DNA of 39,923 bases, taken from the NCBI RefSeq assembly GCF_005405485.1, contig NZ_BJED01000029.1, positions 1 through 39,923 on the forward strand, given 5' to 3'. Positions 1 through 6,680 of the stretch are shown here, piece after piece. The position numbers were made by a program, and so were the translations under genes. Each line of letters starts with the position of its first letter. The stretch's first letter is position 1. The DNA is from Enterococcus hulanensis. Lineage in GTDB: Bacteria > Bacillota > Bacilli > Lactobacillales > Enterococcaceae. The notes under the pieces are model-generated. The model was not told where the DNA came from, did no database searches, and saw only the letters and a list, made by a program, of their open reading frames with translations.

Positions 1-365
1 ATTGGCAATAAAAGCAACAAAAAAAGGAGTGGATTTCTCCACTCCGAAAAAAGTCTAACTTTTTGGGGTCACTACATTCTCCTTAAATCATGGAGGGGGA
101 TTTTTTTTCAGTTATGCTTTTTGCAGTTCATTCAGTTATGAGGTATGCCTTGAATTCATTACTTTGTAACGAACAAGCGGTTTAGCATAATGATATGCGA
201 AACGAGAATCAAATTCATTTTCTCGTTTTTTGAGAAAATGATTCCATTGCGACCGAGATAGCAGCGAGTTCCACTTCGCGTTTTTTACGCGATTAGTGGA
301 ATCGTATGCGTGATGAAGATAGGATCATTTTTCTGGTTTTTGGAAAAATGATTCATCCACATGAA
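1..365. other. Gene-free stretch with hairpins downstream of the cstR operon
   Basis: No credible gene is visible. On the minus strand this is the 3' side of the cstR-dsrE operon. It holds a terminator (14-52), three successive hairpins with T-rich loops (216-240, 269-302, 322-352) and a 19-bp direct repeat (108-126 and 373-391). The second repeat copy covers the last codons of the neighbouring small gene. Confidence 0.6.
14..52 (-). terminator. Rho-independent terminator of the cstR operon
   Basis: A perfect 8-bp stem, GGAGTGGA (26-33) and TCCACTCC (38-45), has a 4-nt loop. On the minus strand it is followed by a run of seven T. The plus strand has A after the stem, so it works for minus-strand transcripts. 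Confidence 0.8.
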
Positions 366-605
366 TTAGCTGTCAGTTATGCTTTTTGCAGATTGTTTCA
401 TCTGACGGATAAACCCGATTTTTTCTTGAATGGAGACAATCTCTGTTTCGATCGTATTTAGAGCGTCCATGATTTCTTGTTTTTCCTCTTCTGAATGAAT
501 ATCCTTGGCATTGATTTTTTCAAAATTTTCTTGAATCGTCTTTAAATTAATCAAACTGCCTGTGACATGCATTTTCTTGTTAATATTTTCAATAGTGTCC
601 AACAT
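366..605 (-). CDS. Small helical protein of unknown function
   Basis: A 79-residue soluble protein without cysteine, signal peptide or membrane segment, rich in Glu, Lys and Ile and probably all helical. I do not recognise a family. The frame opens at 620, but the ATG at 605 is the better start because GGAAGGGG lies just upstream of it. The gene follows the DsrE-like gene by 53 bases on the same strand, so it is probably the last gene of the cstR operon and may belong to the sulfur-stress response; that is inference from position only. Its last codons carry one copy of a 19-bp repeat whose other copy is at 108-126. Confidence 0.6.
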   Translation of the reverse strand: MLDTIENINKKMHVTGSLINLKTIQENFEKINAKDIHSEEEKQEIMDALNTIETEIVSIQEKIGFIRQMKQSAKSITDS

Positions 606-658
606 CCTACCCCTTCCCATGAGCAGTTTTTACATTCCCATAAATAATTTCCCAGCTA

Positions 659-973
659 TTATGGTTTGATATATGCGTAACCCTCAGCCTGTAGCTCAAT
701 CAAATCCAAAACACCCGCAGAAACGACAACAACATCCTTCGGTAACTGTTCCTTTACGATCTTATTCGCTCTCATCGCATTGCTGCAGGCATGAAAGGTA
801 ACCCCTTCAGTTGCAACAAATGCTTGATTTTCAGCAGCGAGATATCCAGTGATCGCGGCCCCATTTACTAAAATAATTATAGTTATTTTATCAGGTTCTT
901 TCAATAAGTTTTTGACATTGCTGGCTGTCTCTGCCCATTTCTCTTGTTCATCGATGTGGAAAACGACCTTCAT
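659..973 (-). CDS. DsrE/DsrF-like sulfur-relay family protein
   Basis: A 104-residue cytoplasmic protein with the alpha/beta layout of the DsrE/DsrF-like family. Its N-terminal strand is KVVFHIDE, a central strand is ITIIILVNGAAI, and a single cysteine (C63) lies in HACSNAMRAN, where the family carries its conserved Cys. DsrE-like proteins carry or bind sulfane sulfur. The gene lies 9 bases behind a CstR-type persulfide repressor and next to three rhodanese domains, so a role in handling persulfide is likely. Sulfur-transfer activity is inferred from family and context, not shown. Confidence 0.75.
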   Translation of the reverse strand: MKVVFHIDEQEKWAETASNVKNLLKEPDKITIIILVNGAAITGYLAAENQAFVATEGVTFHACSNAMRANKIVKEQLPKDVVVVSAGVLDLIELQAEGYAYIKP

Positions 974-982
974 GTTTACACC

Positions 983-1243
983 CTATTTCTTAATAATCAT
1001 ATTTATTGCTTGTTCTAGTTTTTGCGCCTGTTCCTCCGGATTCTGATCCGGATTTTCGAAGCAATTCTTCAAATTTTCGGCCACGATCATCCCCATCACG
1101 CGATCGATACTGGAACGCACGGCGCTTAATTGAGTAATAATATCGATACATTCCTTTTCATCATCGATCATTTTCTGCACTCCGCGAATTTGTCCTTCGG
1201 TTCGTTTCAACCGATTAAGGATCTTTTTTTCTTCTATCTCCAT
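983..1243 (-). CDS. cstR: CstR-type persulfide-sensing repressor (CsoR family)
   Basis: An 86-residue all-helical CsoR-family DNA-binding protein. C32 and C61 are the two sensor cysteines. The position that is His in copper-sensing CsoR is Asn (N57, in AENLKNC). That pattern marks the CstR branch, which senses per- and polysulfide through a disulfide or polysulfide cross-link and does not bind Cu(I). It resembles S. aureus CstR, which has the same ENL-x-x-C segment. The ATG follows a GGAAGTG site. It is divergent from a rhodanese and CoA-disulfide reductase operon, and palindromic sites in both promoters fit autoregulation and repression of that operon. Loss of repression under sulfide stress would turn on both transcripts. 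Confidence 0.88.
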   Translation of the reverse strand: MEIEEKKILNRLKRTEGQIRGVQKMIDDEKECIDIITQLSAVRSSIDRVMGMIVAENLKNCFENPDQNPEEQAQKLEQAINMIIKK

Positions 1244-1280
1244 TTTTTAGACACTTCCTTTATTAAATCTGCTTAAGAAG

Positions 1281-1310
1281 AATATACCTAGATAGGGTAT
1301 GTTTAGTCAA
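1281..1310 (-). promoter_or_regulatory. cstR promoter with CstR operator in the spacer
   Basis: On the minus strand TTGACT (1310-1305) and TATATT (1286-1281) are 18 bases apart. The spacer contains ATACCTAGATAGGGTAT (1284-1300), an imperfect palindrome closely related to the site at 1380-1395. Confidence 0.65.
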
Positions 1311-1350
1311 GTAGGGCGGTCTTTTGACGAATGATTATCAAACAGAATGG

Positions 1351-1397
1351 TTGACAGTCTTCATTTCTTCATGGTAAAAATACCCTATCAGGTATTT
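1351..1397 (+). promoter_or_regulatory. Rhodanese/CoADR operon promoter and CstR operator
   Basis: A TTGACA -35 (1351-1356) is followed after 18 bases by a weak TAAAAA -10. The inverted repeat ATACCCTATCAGGTAT (1380-1395) lies over the -10/start region, where a bound repressor would block RNA polymerase. The same half-site (ATACC/GGTAT) recurs in the divergent cstR promoter. Confidence 0.65.
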
Positions 1398-1421
1398 TAG
1401 AAAGACGAAGGAGATTAATGT

Positions 1422-1733
1422 ATGTTTAAGCTATTTCAAAAGACTTCCGCTATATCTACGCAGGCTTTAGCGGGAAAATTAGAAGGTTCAATCACGTTGC
1501 TAGATGTTCGAACCCCAGAAGAATACCGTAGAGGGCATATTGCCAAAGCCGTAAATTATCCTTTGAATAAAATCGATCGTTACCAAGGAAAAGAAAAAGA
1601 AGTCTATGTCATCTGCCAATCAGGAATGCGCAGTAAACAAGCGGCGAAGATATTAAAGCAAAAGGGCTACGAAGTCACGAATGTCCAAGGCGGCATGAAT
1701 CGCTGGCAGGGTCCAACTAGAGGAGGAAAGTAA
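1422..1733 (+). CDS. Single-domain rhodanese sulfurtransferase
   Basis: A 103-residue cytoplasmic rhodanese domain. Family marks are LLDVRTPEEYRRGHI, the GHI segment, and the active-site loop CQSGMRS with persulfide-forming C65. Single-domain rhodaneses move sulfane sulfur between low-molecular thiols and acceptors. It is the first gene of a CstR-controlled operon and ends one base before the CoA-disulfide reductase gene, so it is probably co-translated with it. Likely role: removing persulfide during sulfide stress. Its exact sulfur donor and acceptor cannot be read from the sequence. Confidence 0.88.
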   Translation: MFKLFQKTSAISTQALAGKLEGSITLLDVRTPEEYRRGHIAKAVNYPLNKIDRYQGKEKEVYVICQSGMRSKQAAKILKQKGYEVTNVQGGMNRWQGPTRGGK

Positions 1734-1734
1734 A

Positions 1735-3384
1735 ATGAAAATCATTATTGTAGGCGGTGTGGCAGGCGGAATGTCGGCGGCTACGCGTTTGCGTCGTTTA
1801 ATGGAGGATGCAGAGATCATTGTATTGGAAAAAGGACCGTTCGTTTCATTTGCCAATTGTGGACTGCCTTATTATGTTTCAGGCGAGATCGCTGATCGCG
1901 ACGCTCTTTTAGTTCAAACACCAGACTCATTGAAGACCCGCTTCAATCTGGATGTCCGGCCATTTCATGAAGTCACGAGTATTTCACCGGAAAATAAAAT
2001 CGTAACAATCAAAAATGAACAAGGGACATTTGAGGAAGGCTACGATAAATTGATCTTATCACCAGGGGCGAAGCCGTTGATTCCTGAAATGGCAGGATTA
2101 GCCGAAGCAGATAATGTTTACAGCTTGCGCAATGTGCCTGATTTAGATCAGATTATGGAAGCACTAGAAGCTAAACCTGCGAAAGCGACGGTGATCGGTG
2201 CGGGATTTATCGGTTTGGAAATGGCAGAAAATTTGAAGGCTCGTGGATTAGAGGTCACTGTCATTGAAAAAGCACCGCATGTTTTGCCACCACTAGATGA
2301 AGAAATGGCGGCGTTTGTACAAAATGAGCTGATCAAAAATGGCGTTCGAGTGATCACTGGAGAATCCGCAGAAAGCTTCAGTGAACAAGGCAAGAAAATC
2401 ACTTTGACCAATGGAGAAGTAGTGGAGTCGGATGTGACGATACTTTCTGTCGGTGTTCGCCCGGAAAATACGTTGGCAAACCAAGCTGGCTTAGCAACAG
2501 GTTTAGGCGGAGGAATCGTGGTTGATGAAAATTATCAAACGAGTGAGCCAGACATTTTTGCAGTCGGCGATGCGATTGTAGTCAAACAGCAGGTCAGCGG
2601 AAACGATGCACTGATCTCACTGGCTTCGCCCGCCAATCGTCAAGGCCGTCAAGTGGCGGACATCATTGCTGGCTTGAAACGGACAAATCGCGGCAGTATC
2701 GGTACAGCAATCGTACGGGTGTTTGACCTTGCGGCTGCAGCGACGGGCTTGAGTGAACGGGTAGTTAAACAATTAGGATTAGATTATCAGGTCGCTCACG
2801 TTTCTGGAAAAGACCATGCAGGGTATTATCCTGGGGCAAGTGATCTGACCTTAAAATTAATTTTTGATCCAACGACTGGCAAAATTTATGGAGCTCAAGG
2901 TGTTGGTGTGAATGGAATAGACAAGCGTATCGATATTTTAGCGACAGCGATCAAAGGTGAATTAACGATTTTTGACCTGCCGGAACTAGAATTCACCTAT
3001 GCACCGCCATTCGGTTCGGCCAAAGATCCAGTCAATATGCTGGGCTATGCAGCGATTAATTTATCAGAAGGTCTTAGTGATTCGATCCAATGGTATCAAT
3101 TAAAAGAAGAACAGGAAAACGGCAGCCAGCTGCTAGATGTTCGGAACACTGAAGAATTAGCCAATGGACGTTTCCCTGATGCCGTCAACATTCCTTTAAA
3201 TCAATTGCGGGAGCGACTGTCAGAGCTGGACTCAACGAAAAATTATATCGTCAGCTGCCATAGCGGATTGCGAAGCTATGTCGCTGAACGATTATTAAAA
3301 CAAAAAGGCTTCAAGGTGAGGAATTTGGATGGCGCCTTTGCTTTGTATAAAACAGTAAGACCGGAGGAATTGATCTATGATTAA
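1735..3384 (+). CDS. CoA-disulfide/CoA-persulfide reductase with C-terminal rhodanese
   Basis: A 549-residue flavoprotein. Residues 1-~440 form the CoA-disulfide reductase module: FAD-binding IIIVGGVAGGMSAATRLRR at the start, redox C42 in SFANCGLPY, a second Rossmann segment ATVIGAGFIGLEMAE, and FAD motif IFAVGDA. Residues ~455-549 are a rhodanese domain with C508 in CHSGLRSY. Such fusions reduce CoA disulfide and CoA persulfide with NAD(P)H, the rhodanese domain handling the sulfur. The start follows a GAGGAGG site. It overlaps the next rhodanese gene by 8 bases. With CstR as neighbour, CoA-persulfide clearance is the probable task. Confidence 0.9.
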   Translation: MKIIIVGGVAGGMSAATRLRRLMEDAEIIVLEKGPFVSFANCGLPYYVSGEIADRDALLVQTPDSLKTRFNLDVRPFHEVTSISPENKIVTIKNEQGTFEEGYDKLILSPGAKPLIPEMAGLAEADNVYSLRNVPDLDQIMEALEAKPAKATVIGAGFIGLEMAENLKARGLEVTVIEKAPHVLPPLDEEMAAFVQNELIKNGVRVITGESAESFSEQGKKITLTNGEVVESDVTILSVGVRPENTLANQAGLATGLGGGIVVDENYQTSEPDIFAVGDAIVVKQQVSGNDALISLASPANRQGRQVADIIAGLKRTNRGSIGTAIVRVFDLAAAATGLSERVVKQLGLDYQVAHVSGKDHAGYYPGASDLTLKLIFDPTTGKIYGAQGVGVNGIDKRIDILATAIKGELTIFDLPELEFTYAPPFGSAKDPVNMLGYAAINLSEGLSDSIQWYQLKEEQENGSQLLDVRNTEELANGRFPDAVNIPLNQLRERLSELDSTKNYIVSCHSGLRSYVAERLLKQKGFKVRNLDGAFALYKTVRPEELIYD

Positions 3385-3676
3385 TTCGATCGCGATGATG
3401 GACTTCTATCATTTGGCGAGACAAAAGGAATTGAACATCATTGATGTGCGGGAAGTCTCCGAGTATCAAATGGGTCATGTTCCTCATGCGAAAAACTTAC
3501 CATTAAGCGGCTTAGGTACTTATAAGCTCGAACTTTCTCCGGAAAATGAATACTACCTGATTTGTCAATCCGGTGCTCGCTCGGAAAATGCCTGCGCCTT
3601 TCTAAGAGATCAGGGCTATCAGGTCGTCAATGTGTTAGGCGGAACAGCCGCTTGGCCGGGAGAACTGGCACATTGA
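3377..3676 (+). CDS. Single-domain rhodanese sulfurtransferase (second copy)
   Basis: A 99-residue rhodanese domain with IIDVREVSEYQMGHV and active loop CQSGARSE (C63). It overlaps the reductase gene by 8 bases and has its own GGAGG site 9 bases before the ATG, so it is translationally coupled. It is the third rhodanese domain in this operon and is only loosely similar to the first, which suggests different partners. A strong terminator follows, closing the transcript. Confidence 0.87.
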   Translation: MINSIAMMDFYHLARQKELNIIDVREVSEYQMGHVPHAKNLPLSGLGTYKLELSPENEYYLICQSGARSENACAFLRDQGYQVVNVLGGTAAWPGELAH

Positions 3677-3705
3677 TTTTCATTTGCTTTTAAAATAATC
3701 TCGAA

Positions 3706-3739
3706 AACACCAGTTTATGTGATGAACTGGTGTTTTTTT
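3706..3739 (+). terminator. Terminator of the rhodanese/CoADR operon
   Basis: A perfect 10-bp stem AACACCAGTT (3706-3715) and AACTGGTGTT (3725-3734) is followed by a T run. Confidence 0.9.
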
Positions 3740-3802
3740 GCCGTAATGTCATGACTTAAAGCCGTTTATTCATTTTGGATTACTTTTTTAAATTTTTATG
3801 TA

Positions 3803-3830
3803 TTGACAGAATGAAAGTAAATGATAATAT
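3803..3830 (+). promoter_or_regulatory. Promoter of the deoC-PTS operon
   Basis: TTGACA (3803-3808) with TAATAT (3825-3830) after 16 bases lies about 35 bases before the deoC start. No convincing operator for the downstream DeoR protein was found by eye. Confidence 0.55.
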
Positions 3831-3864
3831 AAAAGTGTAAATAAAAACAAAAAGGAGCAAACGA

Positions 3865-4539
3865 ATGATTGAGTTGGAAAAATTAGCGAACATGGTCGAT
3901 CATACTTTACTGAAGGCTGATGCGACCAAAGAGGGTTTTGAACAGCTTTGTAAAGAAGCAGACGATTATGGTTTTAAAATGGTAGCGATTAATTCTTATC
4001 CAGTAGCGATGTGTCGGGATTTCTTACAAGACAGCGAGGTTCACGTGGGAGCAGCCATCGGATTTCCGTTAGGACAAACAACGATTGAAACGAAGGTATT
4101 TGAAGTGCAGGATGCAATCAAAAATGGTGCAGATGAAATCGATTATGTGATCAATATTGGCAAATTAAAGGATGGAGACACTGATTATATTCGTGAAGAA
4201 ATGAAAGCAATTGTGAATGCTTCTCGTGAAGGTGAAATTATTAGTAAAGTCATTTTAGAAAACTGCTATTTAACTGATGAAGAAAAAGTAGCGGTCTGCG
4301 AGATCGCGAAGGAAGTGAAACCCGATTTTGTCAAAACTTCAACCGGTTTTGGAACGGGCGGAGCCACAGTGGAAGATGTGGCATTGATGAAAAAAGTCGT
4401 AGGCGATGAGGTTAAAGTGAAAGCGGCTGGCGGCATTCGTGATTTGGCGACGGCTTTGAAAATGGTTGAAGCAGGAGCCGAACGTTTAGGAACAAGCTCA
4501 GGCATCAAAATCGTAGAAGAATACAGAAATCTACAATAA
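3865..4539 (+). CDS. deoC: DeoC-family (deoxyribose-phosphate) aldolase
   Basis: A 224-residue TIM-barrel class I aldolase. The catalytic set of deoxyribose-phosphate aldolase is present: D93 (GADEIDYVINIG), Schiff-base K157 (FVKTSTGFGTGGAT) and K186 (VKAAGGIR). The family reaction splits 2-deoxyribose 5-phosphate into glyceraldehyde 3-phosphate and acetaldehyde. Near residues 41-47 the usual CVNP-type segment is AINSYPV, so the conventional cysteine is alanine and the proline is shifted. No thymidine phosphorylase, phosphopentomutase or nucleoside transporter is nearby. The gene leads a PTS and dehydrogenase operon instead, so the real substrate may be another phosphorylated sugar. The ATG follows AAGGAG. 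Confidence 0.82.
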   Translation: MIELEKLANMVDHTLLKADATKEGFEQLCKEADDYGFKMVAINSYPVAMCRDFLQDSEVHVGAAIGFPLGQTTIETKVFEVQDAIKNGADEIDYVINIGKLKDGDTDYIREEMKAIVNASREGEIISKVILENCYLTDEEKVAVCEIAKEVKPDFVKTSTGFGTGGATVEDVALMKKVVGDEVKVKAAGGIRDLATALKMVEAGAERLGTSSGIKIVEEYRNLQ

Positions 4540-4547
4540 ACAAACAG

Positions 4548-4765
4548 CTTGAAATCAAACTTATTTTTCTGATAAGAAAATAAACACATTAAAAAGAAAA
4601 AAGATGCCAGTCCAACTTTTCCTAGTAATTAAGAAGCGAGGCACGCACAAGAAGTTGCCGCAGCTCAAAAGAAAGGGACAGCTAGTTGGATGGTATACGG
4701 CTTGAAAATCAAACTTATTTTTCTGGTAGGAAAAATAAATACATTAGAATGAAAAAGGAGTAGAG
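4548..4765 (+). repeat. Structured intergenic element R1, copy A (H-G-H modules)
   Basis: It fills the gap between deoC and the EIIA gene. A short hairpin module H occurs twice (4548-4591 and 4700-4746) around a module G (4603-4699). H folds as TTATTTTTC-loop-GAAAAATAA. G is closed by ATGCCAGTCCAAC pairing with GTTGGATGGTAT, twelve pairs with one bulged G. A second G-H copy is at 26647-26805. Both copies end just before an AAAGGAG ribosome-binding site. Function unknown; a structured leader RNA or a spread palindromic repeat would both fit. Confidence 0.7.
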
Positions 4766-4767
4766 AA

Positions 4768-5214
4768 ATGACCGAAATTCGCGACGTATTGAAACCAGCA
4801 TTTATCAATTTTGATCTACAAGCAACGGATAAACAAGCAGCGATCAGTGAACTTGCGAACACCTTTGTATCAGAAGGTGTTGTTACTAATGAGAGCGTTT
4901 ACTTAAAAGCCGTCATGAAACGTGAAGAAGAAAGTACCACTGGGATCGGATTTGGAGTAGCGATTCCTCATGGGAAAAGTGCTGCTGTGACTGAACCTTC
5001 ATTGGCGTTTGGCCGCAGTCAGACCGGAATCCAGTACGACTCAATGGATGGCAAGCCTGTTCATTTGATGTTTTTGATTGCTGTACCAGAAACATCAAAC
5101 GATGAACACCTGCGAATCTTGAGCAAACTGTCCCGCAAGCTGATGCATGAGGATGTCCGTCAAAAACTGATGACCGTCACTAATATAGAAGAAATCTATC
5201 AGATTTTTGAATAA
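4768..5214 (+). CDS. PTS fructose-type EIIA component
   Basis: A 148-residue cytoplasmic EIIA domain of the fructose/mannitol class, with phospho-histidine H68 in GVAIPHGK. It passes phosphate from HPr to the EIIB domain encoded next. The ATG has a clear AAAGGAG site, directly preceded by repeat element R1. A short copy of repeat R2 separates it from the EIIBC gene. The isolated EIIA plus EIIBC arrangement belongs to the Fru family, but family membership alone does not identify the sugar. Confidence 0.88.
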   Translation: MTEIRDVLKPAFINFDLQATDKQAAISELANTFVSEGVVTNESVYLKAVMKREEESTTGIGFGVAIPHGKSAAVTEPSLAFGRSQTGIQYDSMDGKPVHLMFLIAVPETSNDEHLRILSKLSRKLMHEDVRQKLMTVTNIEEIYQIFE

Positions 5215-5215
5215 T

Positions 5216-5280
5216 GTCTGGCTTAACGGACTAGCGTTGGCGTTAATAAGCTGAACGAGTTCGAAAAGTTTGTCTAACTA
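5216..5280 (+). repeat. Short copy of repeat family R2 inside the PTS operon
   Basis: Begins GTCTGGCTTAACGGACTAGC, 18 of 20 bases the same as the copy at 39899-39918, and later has GCTGAACGAGTTCG, matching GCTGAGCGAGTTCG of the copy at 16442. The central part of the long copy is missing, so it looks like an internally deleted derivative. It sits between EIIA and EIIBC. Confidence 0.65.
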
Positions 5281-5295
5281 GAAAGGGTGAAAAAA

Positions 5296-6672
5296 ATGAA
5301 AATTGTGGGGATTACTTCGTGTTCGACTGGGATCGCACACACTTATATGGCTGCCGAAAATTTAGAGATCGCAGCTAAAAAACGCAATATCGAGATTAAA
5401 GTGGAAACGCAGGGGTCGATTGGAGCGGAAAATGTTTTGACCGAGCAAGAGATCGCCGATGCGGATGCCATTATCATCGCAGCGAGTACATCGGTTAATA
5501 AAGATCGCTTCAATGGCAAGCGCTTATTGGAAGTCGATGTAACAGAGGCGATCGATCATCCGGATGATTTATTTGATCGTGCACCTAATGCAGCGATCTA
5601 TACGACTTCAGCGGACGTAAAATCAGAAGCTAAAGCAGAAAAAAGCGGGATATACAGTCATCTAATGACAGGTGTTTCCTACATGATCCCATTTGTAGTA
5701 GCTGGCGGGATCTGTATCGCATTGGCATTTGCTTTTGGCGGAATCAATGCCAAAGGGGAGCTGGCTTCTGCGATCAATGAGCTGGGCGGAATCGCGATGG
5801 GCTTGATGTGGCCGATCTTGGGGGGATATGTGGCCTTCTCGATCGCTGATCGTCCGGGACTTGTTCCAGGGATGGTAGCGGGCATGATCGCGTCATCGAT
5901 GAACGCCGGATTCTTAGGAGCATTACTAGGCGGATTCCTAGCGGGGTATACCGTTCATTTCTTGAAGAAAGCTCTGAAATTGCCGCCAGCCTTTTCTGGT
6001 TTGCTGCCGGTATTGATCCTTCCAGTTATTTCGGTCCTGTTCGTTGGACTGGTAATGAAATTTATCGTAGGGATTCCGATTACGGCATTAAATGAAGGAA
6101 TCACGAATTGGTTGAATAGTTTATCTGGTATGAACTCGGTATTGCTGGGGCTGCTTTTAGGCGGTATGATGGCGATCGATTTAGCGGGACCGATTGGAAA
6201 GGCGGCTTACTTCTTCGGGGTGGCTTCGTTAACAAACTTAGGTGTCGGAGAGACAAGCATGGTGATGGCCGCGGTTATGGTTTCTGGGATGGTACCTCCG
6301 TTAGCAATGGCTTTATCCTCAACTGTTCTCGGAAAAAACTTATACAGTAAAGAAGAACGTGAAGCAGGGAAGTCTGCTTGGGTCTTAGGCCTATCTTTCA
6401 TATCAGAAGGGGCGATTCCTTTTGCGGCGGCAGATCCGATCCGAGTTTTAGCTTCTGTGACCGTTGGTTCAGCGATCACCGGTGCATTGTCAATGATCTT
6501 TAAGTGCGGGATCGCGGTTCCTCATGGCGGCTTCTTCGTTTTCCTGATTCCAGGCGCAGTCGAAAATGTCCTGCTGTATGTTTTGGCACTAGCGATCGGA
6601 ACAGCGGTCAGCGGATTTTTGGTAACAGCAGTAAAAGTATTCTCGCAGAAGAAACAAACGGCTAAGGAGTAA
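5296..6672 (+). CDS. PTS fructose-type EIIBC component
   Basis: A 458-residue membrane permease. Residues 1-~100 are the EIIB domain with phospho-C9 in KIVGITSCSTGIAHTYMAA. Residues ~115-455 are the EIIC channel with about ten membrane segments. It imports and phosphorylates a hexose or polyol of the fructose class. The frame extends to a GTG at 5287, but GAAAGG directly touches that codon, so the ATG at 5296 is preferred. The gene ends at the AAGGAG site of the next gene, so it is co-translated with it. The substrate is unknown; a mannose-type or mannitol-type EII is ruled out by the domain order and EIIB motif. Confidence 0.88.
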   Translation: MKIVGITSCSTGIAHTYMAAENLEIAAKKRNIEIKVETQGSIGAENVLTEQEIADADAIIIAASTSVNKDRFNGKRLLEVDVTEAIDHPDDLFDRAPNAAIYTTSADVKSEAKAEKSGIYSHLMTGVSYMIPFVVAGGICIALAFAFGGINAKGELASAINELGGIAMGLMWPILGGYVAFSIADRPGLVPGMVAGMIASSMNAGFLGALLGGFLAGYTVHFLKKALKLPPAFSGLLPVLILPVISVLFVGLVMKFIVGIPITALNEGITNWLNSLSGMNSVLLGLLLGGMMAIDLAGPIGKAAYFFGVASLTNLGVGETSMVMAAVMVSGMVPPLAMALSSTVLGKNLYSKEEREAGKSAWVLGLSFISEGAIPFAAADPIRVLASVTVGSAITGALSMIFKCGIAVPHGGFFVFLIPGAVENVLLYVLALAIGTAVSGFLVTAVKVFSQKKQTAKE

Positions 6673-6680
6673 TGATCGGC

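Noticed and set aside
849-1046. Plus-strand frame over the DsrE-like and cstR genes
   Set aside because: It lies across two well-supported minus-strand genes, has no ribosome-binding site and shows low-complexity Ser/Cys/Phe content.
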